Assembly: GCF_040225985.1 (NCBI RefSeq)
Contig: NZ_JBBPEU010000002.1
Coordinates: 248,001-312,000 of the forward strand
Reading direction: 5' to 3'
Source: Shimia sp040225985
Lineage (GTDB): Bacteria; Pseudomonadota; Alphaproteobacteria; Rhodobacterales; Rhodobacteraceae
DNA length: 64,000 nt
Positions 17,413 to 27,430 of this stretch are shown one piece after another. The notes beneath the pieces are model-generated. The model worked only from the letters and a program-made list of their open reading frames with translations, was not told the DNA's origin and did not search any database. Every line of letters starts with the position of its first letter. Positions within the stretch are counted from its first letter, which is position 1. The position numbers were made by a program, and so were the translations under genes.

Positions 17413-17748
17413 ATGTCCCGCTTTGCCCCCCTGCCCGATCCGCCCTATTATGCCGTCATCTTCACCGCGCAACGCACCGAAGGCGATCACGGCTATGACG
17501 CCATGGCCGCACAGATGGTGACACTGGCCGAGGATCAGCCCGGCTATATCGGTGCCGAGAGCACCCGCGACGCAGGCGGCCTTGGCATCACTGTCAGTTA
17601 CTGGGCGGATGAGGACAGCCTCAAAGCGTGGAAAGAGGTGGCGCAACACCTGCTGGCGCAGAAGCTGGGCAAAACACGCTGGTATCAGCACTACACGCTG
17701 CGGGTGGCCAGGGTGGAACGGGCCTATGACGGGCCCGAAGGGCGCTAG
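17413..17748 (+). CDS. Antibiotic-biosynthesis-monooxygenase (ABM) domain protein
   Basis: A 111-residue single-domain protein of the dimeric alpha-beta ABM fold, seen in YYAVIFTAQRT, DQPGYIGAEST and the conserved VSYWADEDSLKAWK strand-helix segment. Such proteins include haem- or quinol-related monooxygenases and many of unknown role. The ATG at 17413 is the start that gives the domain without an unrelated extension. It is convergent with the peroxidase gene. Confidence 0.85.
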   Translation: MSRFAPLPDPPYYAVIFTAQRTEGDHGYDAMAAQMVTLAEDQPGYIGAESTRDAGGLGITVSYWADEDSLKAWKEVAQHLLAQKLGKTRWYQHYTLRVARVERAYDGPEGR

Positions 17749-17755
17749 GGCGGCG

Positions 17756-18907
17756 TCAGTCCTCTAGCAGATGCTCGTAACGGGCATCGGTCAGGGTTTT
17801 CATGAAAGCCACGAGCGCATTAATCCGGGCGTCGTCCAGCGCGGGCCCTTCGGTCAGTTCCGCGAAAGACAGCGAATGTGCCACCTCGGGCGGGGCCCAG
17901 GGCTGGCCGGTTTCGGGGTTGATCTGCCGCGCGGCCGCACGGGTGTTATAGCGGTTGTAAAACAACACCACCGTGCGCAGATCCTCGAACACGCCGTTGT
18001 GCATATAGGGGCCGGTCACGGCGACGTTGCGCAGGGTCGGCACCTTGAACTTGCCCTCATGCGCCTTGTCCGTCACCACCCGGTTGGCCAGCAAACCGGC
18101 ATCCACGAAATCCGCCCCGATCCCGTTCAGGCCACGCACGCGGGCATTCACCGGCGTGCCGATATTGTGATATTCGTAATTCGTAAAGGTTTCCTCGGGG
18201 TCGATCGCGCTGCGCTTCAACTGGTGGCATAGGTTGCAGTTGGTGAATTGCTGCGAAAAGAACAAAAGACGGCCCAGTTCTTCCTCGCGCGTCAATTCCA
18301 CCTCGCCGCGCAGGAAGCGGTCGTATTTTGAATCAAACGGCGCGAACAGGTCCGTGCGCTCGAACGCGGCAATGGCGCGGGTCATGGCCCCGTAAGAGGC
18401 CTCGACATCTGCGAACAGATCGGCGCCGAACAGGGCTTGCATCGACTGGATATAGTCGGGATTTTCCTGCAAACGGGCGACGACGCTCGCCTTGTCGGGC
18501 ATGCCCATCTCGATCGGGTTCAACGGTGGCCCACCCGCCTGCCCCTCAAGATCGGCTTCGCGTCCGTCCCAGAACATGCCCCCCACATACCGGCCATCCT
18601 TGTCGACATGAAACCGCGGGGAAAAGGCCGCATAAGACGCCGTCGGTGCCGAACGATCGCCAAGCGACTCGCCATCATCGCCAAGGCTGACCGCGCGCCC
18701 TGCCTCGGTCTCGCGCGGGTCGGCAAAGCCATACTCGGGATCATGACAGGTCGCGCAGGACTGGGTCCGATTGCGCGACAGATTCACGTCAAAAAACAGC
18801 GCTTCACCAAGGGCTTCGATGCTTGGGTAAGCAGGCTCGGCCATGGCGACCCCGCTTGCTGAAATCGCGATCAGGCCACCCGCAAAGGCAGTCAGGACAG
18901 GGCGCAT
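17756..18907 (-). CDS. Di-haem cytochrome c peroxidase family protein (CCP/MauG)
   Basis: Periplasmic di-haem enzyme that reduces hydrogen peroxide, or a MauG-type relative. The 383-residue protein has a signal peptide ending near AMA-EP (residue 23), a first haem motif CATCH (51-55), a second haem motif CNLCH near residue 225, and the GPYMHNGVF segment holding a distal ligand region. Length and motif spacing fit the family. An FNR-like box lies 59 bases upstream of the start, which fits the oxygen-limited control known for ccp genes. Confidence 0.92.
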   Translation of the reverse strand: MRPVLTAFAGGLIAISASGVAMAEPAYPSIEALGEALFFDVNLSRNRTQSCATCHDPEYGFADPRETEAGRAVSLGDDGESLGDRSAPTASYAAFSPRFHVDKDGRYVGGMFWDGREADLEGQAGGPPLNPIEMGMPDKASVVARLQENPDYIQSMQALFGADLFADVEASYGAMTRAIAAFERTDLFAPFDSKYDRFLRGEVELTREEELGRLLFFSQQFTNCNLCHQLKRSAIDPEETFTNYEYHNIGTPVNARVRGLNGIGADFVDAGLLANRVVTDKAHEGKFKVPTLRNVAVTGPYMHNGVFEDLRTVVLFYNRYNTRAAARQINPETGQPWAPPEVAHSLSFAELTEGPALDDARINALVAFMKTLTDARYEHLLED

Positions 18908-18965
18908 CTGAGGAACTCCGAGCAGGTCAATGTGCCCTTGATAGGGGCTCTGCGGGACATAGACC

Positions 18966-18979
18966 TTAATTCAGATCAA
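18966..18979 (-). promoter_or_regulatory. FNR/FnrL-like box upstream of the peroxidase gene
   Basis: TTAATTCAGATCAA (minus strand TTGATCTGAATTAA) matches the TTGAT-N4-ATCAA consensus at nine of ten positions. It is 59 bases upstream of the peroxidase start codon. Confidence 0.5.
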
Positions 18980-18994
18980 AACACTAGGGTATTT

Positions 18995-19582
18995 TTACCC
19001 ACCCCAGATGATCCGCACGTAATTGCGCGTTTCTTTGTAGGGCGGCACCCCGCCATGTTTACGCACGGCCTCGGGACCGGCGTTATAGGCCGCCAACGCA
19101 AGACGCCACGACCCGAAATCCTTGTACTGGCGCGACAGGTAGCGCGCGCCGCCATCCAGGTTCTGATAGGGGTCATGCGGATCCACCCCCAGCATCTGCG
19201 CGGTCTGCGGCATCAACTGTGCCAGCCCCAGCGCGCCCTTGTGCGACTTGGCCTTGGCGTTCCAGCCCGATTCCTGTTGCACCAGTTTCAGGAACAGGTC
19301 CACGGGAATCCCGTGCCGCAACGCGGCCTCTCGGGCCATAGCCAGATAAGGCCCGTTATATTTGCCCTTGAAACTGCCATTGCCCCATTTGCTGGGCGTG
19401 TAGATCGGGGCCGGTTTCAGACGGACCGAGTTCTTGTATTGCTGTTTGGCCCGCGTATCGAGCACCTTGGTCTGCGCCTTGAACAGGCGCTTGCTGGATT
19501 TGGACGATGTGTAATCCGCCGCCGCCAGGGGCGCGACGCTCAAGCCGGTCAATATTCCGGCAACAATCAAGCTGCGCAACAT
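18995..19582 (-). CDS. Lytic transglycosylase (SLT domain)
   Basis: Cleaves peptidoglycan glycan strands without water. The 195-residue secreted protein has a signal peptide (about 1-20), a basic linker, and a C-terminal SLT domain with catalytic Glu104 in QQESGWNAKAKS, followed by GALGLAQLMP and AAYNAGPEAV. Size and order fit small soluble SLT enzymes. Confidence 0.93.
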   Translation of the reverse strand: MLRSLIVAGILTGLSVAPLAAADYTSSKSSKRLFKAQTKVLDTRAKQQYKNSVRLKPAPIYTPSKWGNGSFKGKYNGPYLAMAREAALRHGIPVDLFLKLVQQESGWNAKAKSHKGALGLAQLMPQTAQMLGVDPHDPYQNLDGGARYLSRQYKDFGSWRLALAAYNAGPEAVRKHGGVPPYKETRNYVRIIWGG

Positions 19583-19800
19583 CTGCTGTAACCTGCCTCA
19601 CGAAGGTCAATCGCGCGCAAGATACACGATTTTGCGATGCAAACACCAGTTTCTTCTGTGACGCACCGGAAGTGGCCGGATTTTGCCACGCGGCAAACCG
19701 GGGACCAAAGCGGATTTCACACGAATTAGGGTTTTATTCACCCTGTTGGAATGATCTATGCTGGCGCGGACCAAACAAGATTCTGAGGGGAGTAAGGCGT

Positions 19801-20322
19801 ATGGCCGGTTCTGTGAACAAGGTAATCATCGTGGGCAATCTGGGGCGCGATCCAGAGGTGCGCACCTTCCAGAACGGCGGCAAGGTCTGTAACCTGCGCA
19901 TTGCCACCTCTGAAACCTGGAAAGACCGCAACACCGGCGAACGCCGCGAACGCACCGAATGGCATACGGTCGCGATCTTTTCCGAAGGCCTCGTGCGGGT
20001 GTGCGAACAATACCTGCGCAAGGGATCCAAAGTGTATATCGAGGGCAAACTCCAGACCCGTAAATGGCAGGACCAGTCAGGTCAGGATCGTTATTCGACC
20101 GAAGTCGTTCTTCAAGGCTTCGACGGCACGCTGATCATGCTGGACGGCCGCAGCGGCGGTGGCGGCGGCGGTGACTACGGCGGCGGTCAGGGTGGAGGCT
20201 ATGGCGGCGGCTATGGCGATCAGGGCGGCTATGGCGGCGGTTACGACAGCGGCCCGTCCGGCGGTCCGTCGGGCGGCGGCAGTGCCCCGGCCCGAGATCT
20301 GGATGACGAAATCCCGTTCTGA
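19801..20322 (+). CDS. ssb: Single-stranded DNA-binding protein
   Basis: Coats single-stranded DNA in replication, repair and recombination. The 173-residue protein has an N-terminal OB fold (about 1-110, VNKVIIVGNLGRDPEVR), a long Gly/Tyr-rich flexible linker (about 118-160), and the acidic tip DDEIPF that recruits partner proteins. ATG at 19801 follows a GGGGAGTAAGG region. No LexA-type box was found upstream. Confidence 0.97.
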   Translation: MAGSVNKVIIVGNLGRDPEVRTFQNGGKVCNLRIATSETWKDRNTGERRERTEWHTVAIFSEGLVRVCEQYLRKGSKVYIEGKLQTRKWQDQSGQDRYSTEVVLQGFDGTLIMLDGRSGGGGGGDYGGGQGGGYGGGYGDQGGYGGGYDSGPSGGPSGGGSAPARDLDDEIPF

Positions 20323-20338
20323 TTTTCGTGAGGCTGTG

Positions 20339-21580
20339 ATGACACTTCCCGATTTCGATCGCGCGCTTGAAACGCGCCTCGTCACCTATTGCGCCATCGA
20401 CAGCCAGAGCGACGAAACCTCGCCCACCCAGCCCAGCACGGCAATCCAGCTGGACATGCAGCGCCATCTTCTGGCCGAGCTGGACCGGATCGGCGCGTCG
20501 GATGTGTCTCTGACCGACTATGGCGCGGTGCTGGCCACGGTGCCCGCCACGGTCAAAAACGCCCCGACCATCGGGTTCTGCGCCCATGTCGATACGGCCC
20601 CGCAATACAATGCGAGCGGCGTGAAACCCCGTGTGCACCGGGCTTGGGATGGCCGCGATATCGCCTTCCCCGACGCGCCCGCACTGCGCCTCGGGGCGGA
20701 CATGTCCGACTATCTGGCCGGCAAGGTCGGCGAGGATATCATCACCGCTTCGGGGGCCACGCTTCTGGGCGCGGATGACAAATCAGGCGTTGCCATCATC
20801 ATGACAATGGCAGAACACCTGCTGTCCACGCCCGGCCTGAACCATGGCAAGATCCGTTTGGCCTTTACCCCGGACGAGGAAATCGGACGCGGGGTCGACC
20901 CCCGCCTGCCCGCCGATTTCGGCGCAGACTTTGCCTATACGCTGGATGGCAGCCGGGCTGGCAGCATCGAGTTTGAAAGCTTTTCGGCAGATGGCGCCAC
21001 GGTGACGATCACCGGAGTGTCGGCGCATCCCGGCTGGGCCAAAGACAAGCTGGTCAATGCCTTGCATGTGGCCGCAAAAATCGTCGCCGATCTGGATCAG
21101 GACGGCCAAACCCCCGAAACCACGGACGGGCGCGATGGCTTTATCCATGTGTATGGGCTGGAAGGCGGCTCCTCCGAGGCCACGATCAAGTTTATCCTGC
21201 GGGATTTTGAGCTGGACGGTCTCGAGGCGCACCACGCCCGCCTGCAACGGGTCTGTGCCGACGCCGAGGCCACCTTTCCGGGGGCACGGGTGGCATGCGA
21301 GATCACCAAGCAATACCGCAACATGCGCTATTGGCTGGAAAACGACATGACCCCTGTCGATCTGGCGCGCGCGGCCTATCGCGCCGAAGGGCTTGAGCCG
21401 CTGTCGATCCCGATCCGCGGCGGCACGGACGGCTCACGCCTGACCGAGCTGGGCGTGCCGTGCCCGAACCTGTTCACCGGCATGCAGGAAATCCACGGAC
21501 CGCTGGAATGGATCAGTGTCCAGGACATGGCGCTGGCCACGCGCATCTGCCTGCAACTGGTGCAGAACGCTGCCCGCTAA
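20339..21580 (+). CDS. pepT: Peptidase T (tripeptide aminopeptidase, M20 family)
   Basis: Zinc aminopeptidase that releases the N-terminal residue of tripeptides. The 413-residue protein, close to the usual 408, shows GFCAHVDTAP (metal His and Asp), GADDKSGVAI (bridging Asp), TPDEEIGRG (catalytic and metal Glu) and SAHPGWAKD in the dimerisation domain. The ATG at 20339 has GAGG upstream, 16 bases after ssb. The two genes are probably cotranscribed. Confidence 0.94.
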   Translation: MTLPDFDRALETRLVTYCAIDSQSDETSPTQPSTAIQLDMQRHLLAELDRIGASDVSLTDYGAVLATVPATVKNAPTIGFCAHVDTAPQYNASGVKPRVHRAWDGRDIAFPDAPALRLGADMSDYLAGKVGEDIITASGATLLGADDKSGVAIIMTMAEHLLSTPGLNHGKIRLAFTPDEEIGRGVDPRLPADFGADFAYTLDGSRAGSIEFESFSADGATVTITGVSAHPGWAKDKLVNALHVAAKIVADLDQDGQTPETTDGRDGFIHVYGLEGGSSEATIKFILRDFELDGLEAHHARLQRVCADAEATFPGARVACEITKQYRNMRYWLENDMTPVDLARAAYRAEGLEPLSIPIRGGTDGSRLTELGVPCPNLFTGMQEIHGPLEWISVQDMALATRICLQLVQNAAR

Positions 21581-21594
21581 ACCCGGACATCCGT

Positions 21595-21616
21595 CTTCAT
21601 CTTGCCAAAAATACTC
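21595..21616 (-). repeat. Dispersed GAGTATTTT element, copy C
   Basis: Minus strand reads GAGTATTTTTGGCAAGATGA, nearly identical to copies A and D, placed between pepT and the trpB terminator. Confidence 0.6.
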
Positions 21617-21644
21617 AAAAAAACGGCCCCGCCTTGGCGGGGCC
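21617..21644 (-). terminator. Intrinsic terminator of trpB
   Basis: GGCCCCGCC and GGCGGGGCC (21625-21644) form a perfect nine-base stem with a two-base loop. On the minus strand it is followed by G and seven T residues. It may also stop pepT transcripts from the other side. Confidence 0.85.
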
Positions 21645-21666
21645 ACTTCTATTCAAGCGGGCTCTT

Positions 21667-22875
<1,209 letters not shown>

Positions 22876-22919
22876 GCGGTTTCCCTTCAACTTTTCGTGA
22901 AGCGGACGATTGCCCAATT

Positions 22920-22956
22920 GTTACGCTAAAGTGAGATGTCACTTTGACGCGGTAAC
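22920..22956. promoter_or_regulatory. Nested palindrome upstream of trpB
   Basis: AAAGTGA-GATG-TCACTTT (22928-22945) is a perfect seven-base inverted repeat, flanked by GTTAC and GTAAC. It sits 45-81 bases before the trpB start. An operator is more likely than a terminator, as there is no T tract. Confidence 0.45.
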
Positions 22957-23000
22957 GCGTTGCGCCCCGCGCGTCGCTGCTGACAGGGGAAAGGCCGGCG

Positions 23001-24110
23001 TCAGCGCCGCGCCAGTTCATCCACCAGCAGTTGATGCACCACGTCGCGGGGCACATCCGCCGTCACAAAGGCCTGACCGATCCCACGCGCGAGAATGAAC
23101 CGCAACTGGCCATCCACGACCTTCTTGTCCTGCGCCATCAGATCCAGCAGCCCGTCAGCATCCGGCAGATCACCGTCAATGTCGCGCAGGTCCACCTTCA
23201 TGCCCATGTCGGCCAGGTGAGCGCGCACGCGGCTCGGGTCTTCCTGAGCGCAAAGCCCCAGTCGGGAACTCAGCTCGAACGCCAATGCACATCCGATCGC
23301 CACGCCTTCGCCGTGCAACAGGCGGTCCCCATAGCCCGTCGCCGCCTCAAGCGCGTGACAGAAAGTGTGGCCAAGGTTCAACAGCGCACGGTCGCCCTGC
23401 TCGGTCTCATCGCGGGCAACGATCTCGGCTTTCATCTCGCAAGACCGTTTCACCGCCGCGATCCGCGCGGCCATGTCGCCAGACGCCAACGCTGGCCCCC
23501 GCCCTTCGAGCCATTCGAAAAACGCCGCATCGCCCAGCAGCCCGTATTTCACGACCTCGCCATAGCCGGCCAGAAAATCGCGCGGCGTCAGCGTGCCAAG
23601 AACCTCGGTATCGGCGAGCACCAGCGCGGGCTGGTGGAACGCGCCAATCAGGTTCTTGCCCTGCGCCGAGTTGATGCCGGTCTTGCCGCCTACCGAACTG
23701 TCAACCTGCGCCAGAAGCGAGGTCGGGATCTGCACAAAACCCACACCCCGACGCAGCACGGCCGCCGCGAACCCGGTCAGGTCGCCAATGACGCCGCCGC
23801 CGAAAGCCACGACCAGATCGCGCCGCTCGACCTTTTGCTCCAGCAGCCATTCAACCGTGCGGGTGAAATGGGGCCAGCTCTTGGTGCTTTCCCCCGCGGG
23901 CAGCACAAGCACCTCGATCGAGATGCCCTCGGCGGCCAGCCCCGTGCGCAATGTCTCGATATGCAGGGCAGCGACGTTTTCATCGGTGACCACGCACAGC
24001 TTCTTGCGCTTCAGCAGCGGTGCAATCAGGGCGCCCGCGCGGGCCAGAAGGCCCGGACCGATGTGAATGTCATAGGCGCGCTCGCCCAGTCCGACATGTA
24101 CAGTTTCCAT
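23001..24110 (-). CDS. aroB: 3-dehydroquinate synthase
   Basis: Second step of the shikimate pathway, converting DAHP to 3-dehydroquinate with NAD and a divalent metal. The 369-residue protein contains AFGGGVIGDLTGFAA (NAD site) and the metal-ligand segment LNLGHTFCHALEA. The start ATG at 24110 overlaps the aroK stop, so aroK and aroB are translationally coupled. Confidence 0.96.
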   Translation of the reverse strand: METVHVGLGERAYDIHIGPGLLARAGALIAPLLKRKKLCVVTDENVAALHIETLRTGLAAEGISIEVLVLPAGESTKSWPHFTRTVEWLLEQKVERRDLVVAFGGGVIGDLTGFAAAVLRRGVGFVQIPTSLLAQVDSSVGGKTGINSAQGKNLIGAFHQPALVLADTEVLGTLTPRDFLAGYGEVVKYGLLGDAAFFEWLEGRGPALASGDMAARIAAVKRSCEMKAEIVARDETEQGDRALLNLGHTFCHALEAATGYGDRLLHGEGVAIGCALAFELSSRLGLCAQEDPSRVRAHLADMGMKVDLRDIDGDLPDADGLLDLMAQDKKVVDGQLRFILARGIGQAFVTADVPRDVVHQLLVDELARR

Positions 24111-24658
24111 CAGGAAGTCTTCTCCAGAACGTCAGGACGGCTCAGAAGCACATCCGCGACACGCTCTGCCATCTCGTCAATCGTATAGGCCGGGTCGGCT
24201 TTGACCGACAATTCCGCCTGTTTGTAAACGGGCACGCGGGCCTCGAAAATCTCGGTCAGGGTCGCCTTGGGATCGGGCGTGCGCAACAGGGGCCGCGTGT
24301 CCTTGTGACGGACCCGGTTCCACAGAAGGTCAAGGTCGGCATCCAGCCATACCGCCGCCCCTTTCTGGGAAATCATCGCGCGGTTTTCATCACTGAGGTA
24401 AGCTCCGCCTCCGGTCGAAAGAATGCCGCGCTCTTCGTCGAGAAGGCGCTCGATCACCTGCGTTTCCTTGCGGCGGAAAAACGGCTCGCCGTCACGGGCA
24501 AAAATCTCGGCAATGGTCATGTTGGCGGCTTTTTCGATCTCGGCGTCCGAATCAAGGAAAGGAACGCCAAGACGGGCCGCAAGGGCACGCCCCACGGCGG
24601 TTTTTCCGGCGCCCATCATGCCCACCAGAACCACCGTCTTTTTCAGCTTCAATCCCAT
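24110..24658 (-). CDS. aroK: Shikimate kinase
   Basis: Phosphorylates shikimate at O3. The 182-residue protein has the P-loop GMMGAGKT (residues 13-20), the shikimate-binding Asp in LDSDAEIEK, and the FRRKE and STGGGAYL motifs. The ATG at 24658 is chosen over an upstream TTG because the domain begins there and GGACGG precedes it. First gene of the aroK-aroB pair. Confidence 0.95.
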   Translation of the reverse strand: MGLKLKKTVVLVGMMGAGKTAVGRALAARLGVPFLDSDAEIEKAANMTIAEIFARDGEPFFRRKETQVIERLLDEERGILSTGGGAYLSDENRAMISQKGAAVWLDADLDLLWNRVRHKDTRPLLRTPDPKATLTEIFEARVPVYKQAELSVKADPAYTIDEMAERVADVLLSRPDVLEKTS

Positions 24659-24781
24659 GTCACCGTCCGCAATCGGCCAAGCTTTGCCCAAATTTCATCT
24701 TTCCTCACTGAATGACGTGATATTGCGGAAAAGGCCAGTTATAAACTGGAAAAAACAGGCAGAGAATAATCGGGGTAAACC

Positions 24782-24940
24782 ATGGGCAGACTGATCCGCC
24801 TTCTTGTTGTGCTGATCGTATTGGGGGCTATCGCTTTCGTAGGATATGCCTATCTCGGCCCGATTCTCGGGGCAGATTTCTCGGCCCCGCAGGAAGAAAT
24901 CCGCGTGCCCGTAATCCTGCAGGGCGGCGATGGCAGCTAG
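24782..24940 (+). CDS. Small membrane protein, 52 aa, unknown
   Basis: A 52-codon frame with one N-terminal membrane helix (LIRLLVVLIVLGAIAFVGYAYL) and a short soluble tail. It overlaps the start of the next gene by 11 bases, so the two are probably translated together. Divergent from aroK. Function unknown. Confidence 0.65.
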   Translation: MGRLIRLLVVLIVLGAIAFVGYAYLGPILGADFSAPQEEIRVPVILQGGDGS

Positions 24941-26444
24941 GCCTCTTCTGACCTCTGGTTTTGTATGTCTCGCCTCGGCGGTGCTGTCGGACACGGCGCC
25001 CCTGTCGGCGATCGACTGGCTGAACCAGACCCCTACGGTCACCATCGACATGGGCGCCCCCGACGACGCGCCCGCGGTTTCAACCGGCCCGGTTTCGCCG
25101 CCGATCACGGTTGATCAGCTGGATGCCCCCGGACGCGATGCGGTCGGGTTACTGCCATCCTCGGTCACGGGCCTGCCGGACACGCTCTGGCAGTCGAGTT
25201 CCTCCGAGCGTCTGGCCGACCTGATCGCGCGGCAACGCCCCGAGTTGATGCCGGCCATGCAGGCGCTGCTTTATACGCTGCTTCTGGCCGAGGCGAACCC
25301 GCCCCGCGACACTGGGCAAGGCGACATTTTCCTGCTGGCGCGGATCGACAAGCTGATGGAAATGGGCGCGCTGGAACAGGCTGCGGCCCTTGTGGCGCGC
25401 GCCGGTCCCGAGACCCCTGCCCTGTTCGCACGCTGGTTCGATATTTCGCTTTTGATGGGGCAAGAGGCCGCCGCCTGCGAGGCCCTGACCGCCGCGCCGC
25501 ATCTTGCGCCGGGCTATGCCGCGCGCATCTTCTGTACCGCGCGCGCCGGAGACTGGAGCGCCGCCGCGCTCACTCTGGATACCGCCAATGCGCTGCACTT
25601 GCTGACCGAGGAAGAAGACGCGTTGTTGCTGCGGTTTCTTGACCCCGAGCTGTTCGAGGGCGAGGCGATGTTCTTCACGCCGCGCGACCTGACGCCGCTG
25701 ACTTTCCGCCTGTATGAGGCAATTGGCGAACCCCAGCCCACCACCGCGCTGTCGCGGGCCTATGCCAATGCCGACCTGCGCAGCACGGCAGGCTGGAAGC
25801 CCCGCCTTGAAGCGGCCGAACGGCTGGCCCGTACCGGGGCCCTGCCGGAAAACCGGCTGATCGGCATCTACAGCGAAGGCAAACCGTCGGCTTCGGGCAT
25901 GATCTGGGATCGGGTCGGCGCGCTTCAGGCCTTTGACGCGGCACTGGCCGCTGGGGATGCGCGCGCCGTCGCCGAGACCCTGCCCAAGGCATGGTCGGCG
26001 GTGCAATCCGTGCATCTTGAGGTGCCATTTGCCCGCCTGTTCGGCGAAGACCTTCTGAACCTGAACCTGACCGGCGTGGTCGGCAAGCTGGCCCGCGACA
26101 TTGCCCTTTTGTCGCCTGCCTACGAGGCTGCGGCCCGCAAAGGCCCCCGCGATTTCCTTGCGGGGCTGGCGCTTGGTAATCCGCCACTGAAACCGCAAAC
26201 CCCGCTTTATCGTGCGATCTCCGACGGGTTCCACGGCGCGCGGGTGCCGATTGAGGTATCCTCCATGCTGGCCCGCGGCCAGTTGGGAGAAGCGATCCTG
26301 CACGCGATGACCCTGATGCAGGACGGTGCCAATGGCGACCTGACCTCGCTGACCGATGCGCTGGCCATTTTCCGGGCCGTGGGGCTTGAGGATACGGCGC
26401 GGCAGGCAGCCCTGCAGGCGGCCATCATCGACACGCGGGGCTGA
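24930..26444 (+). CDS. Conserved alphaproteobacterial protein of unknown function, 504 aa
   Basis: I do not recognise a functional domain. The protein has a signal-like N-terminus (about 1-25), a Pro-rich segment (about 35-65), then a long alpha-helical body rich in Ala and Leu with repeat-like helix pairs. Examples are LEQAAALVARAG, EAAACEALTAAPHLA and GDWSAAALTLDTANAL, suggestive of TPR- or SEL1-like helical repeats. It lies between a small membrane protein and xerD, three bases from the latter's start. A secreted or periplasmic scaffold is possible. Confidence 0.8.
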   Translation: MAARPLLTSGFVCLASAVLSDTAPLSAIDWLNQTPTVTIDMGAPDDAPAVSTGPVSPPITVDQLDAPGRDAVGLLPSSVTGLPDTLWQSSSSERLADLIARQRPELMPAMQALLYTLLLAEANPPRDTGQGDIFLLARIDKLMEMGALEQAAALVARAGPETPALFARWFDISLLMGQEAAACEALTAAPHLAPGYAARIFCTARAGDWSAAALTLDTANALHLLTEEEDALLLRFLDPELFEGEAMFFTPRDLTPLTFRLYEAIGEPQPTTALSRAYANADLRSTAGWKPRLEAAERLARTGALPENRLIGIYSEGKPSASGMIWDRVGALQAFDAALAAGDARAVAETLPKAWSAVQSVHLEVPFARLFGEDLLNLNLTGVVGKLARDIALLSPAYEAAARKGPRDFLAGLALGNPPLKPQTPLYRAISDGFHGARVPIEVSSMLARGQLGEAILHAMTLMQDGANGDLTSLTDALAIFRAVGLEDTARQAALQAAIIDTRG

Positions 26445-26446
26445 GC

Positions 26447-27382
26447 ATGAGTGACCTGCGCTGGATTTCGACCTTTCTGGACGCCCAGGCCGCCGAACAT
26501 GGCGCGGCCCGCAACACGCAAGAGGCTTATGCCCGCGACCTGCGCGATGTGTTCGAGTGGACCGCGCGCGAAGGCAGGGAACTGGCCACGCTGACCCGCG
26601 CCGATATCGAAGCCTACCTTGTGCATTGCGAGGCACAGGGTCTGGCCAAATCGACACGGGCACGGCGTCTGTCGGCGATCAAGCAGCTGTACCGCTTTGC
26701 GTTTGAGGAAGGCTGGCGCGCGGACAACCCTGCCATCCAGATCAAGGGCCCGGGCCGCGATCAGCGCCTGCCCAAGACGCTTGACATGGTCGAGGTCGAC
26801 GCGCTCTTGCAGGCCGCCCGCCAGTTCGGCCGGAACGAAGCCGACCGGCTGCGCAATACCTGTCTGCTGGAACTGCTTTACGCCACGGGTATGCGGGTGA
26901 CCGAGCTTGTCTCGCTGCCTGTTTCGGCCACGCGTGGCGATCCGCGCATGTTGCTGATCCGGGGCAAGGGCAACAAGGAACGCATGGTGCCCCTGTCCCC
27001 GCCCGCGCGCGACGCGCTGGCCGCGTGGCTGACCCAGCGCGATACAGCCGAGGACAAGGCCCGCCTTGAAAAGGGCAAGCCCGCCTCGCGGTTCCTGTTT
27101 CCTTCGCGCGGCAAACTGGGGCATCTGACCCGCAACCGGTTCTACCTGTTGATCAAGGACATCGCGGTTCAGGCAGGGGTGTCGCCCGCCAAGGTCACGC
27201 CCCACACGTTGCGCCATGCCTTTGCCACGCATCTTCTGGCGAACGGCGCCGACCTGCGCACGATCCAGACATTGCTGGGCCATGCGGACGTGGCCACAAC
27301 CGAAATTTACACCCATGTTCTTGACGAACGCCTGCGCGAACTGGTCGAGACGCATCATCCATTGGCAAAATCGGGAAAATAG
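26447..27382 (+). CDS. xerD: Tyrosine recombinase XerD
   Basis: Resolves chromosome dimers at dif together with XerC and FtsK. The 311-residue protein has an N-terminal SAM-like core-binding domain (about 1-90) and a catalytic domain with Arg in ATGMRVTELVSL, Lys in RGKGNKER, HTLRHAFATH, the second His in LGHADVATTEIYTH, and a Tyr nucleophile in that last segment. Length and housekeeping context argue against a phage integrase. Confidence 0.92.
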   Translation: MSDLRWISTFLDAQAAEHGAARNTQEAYARDLRDVFEWTAREGRELATLTRADIEAYLVHCEAQGLAKSTRARRLSAIKQLYRFAFEEGWRADNPAIQIKGPGRDQRLPKTLDMVEVDALLQAARQFGRNEADRLRNTCLLELLYATGMRVTELVSLPVSATRGDPRMLLIRGKGNKERMVPLSPPARDALAAWLTQRDTAEDKARLEKGKPASRFLFPSRGKLGHLTRNRFYLLIKDIAVQAGVSPAKVTPHTLRHAFATHLLANGADLRTIQTLLGHADVATTEIYTHVLDERLRELVETHHPLAKSGK

Positions 27383-27430
27383 CAGCGCGCCCGCTTGATT
27401 GCACGCCATGGGATGCCCATAACCCATTGC

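Noticed and set aside
22920..22956. Terminator of aroB
   Set aside because: The palindrome has no T tract on either strand and sits in the trpB leader, so an operator is more likely.
26447..27382. Phage or island integrase
   Set aside because: The protein is XerD-like in length and motif, sits among conserved housekeeping genes, and no att repeats or phage genes flank it.
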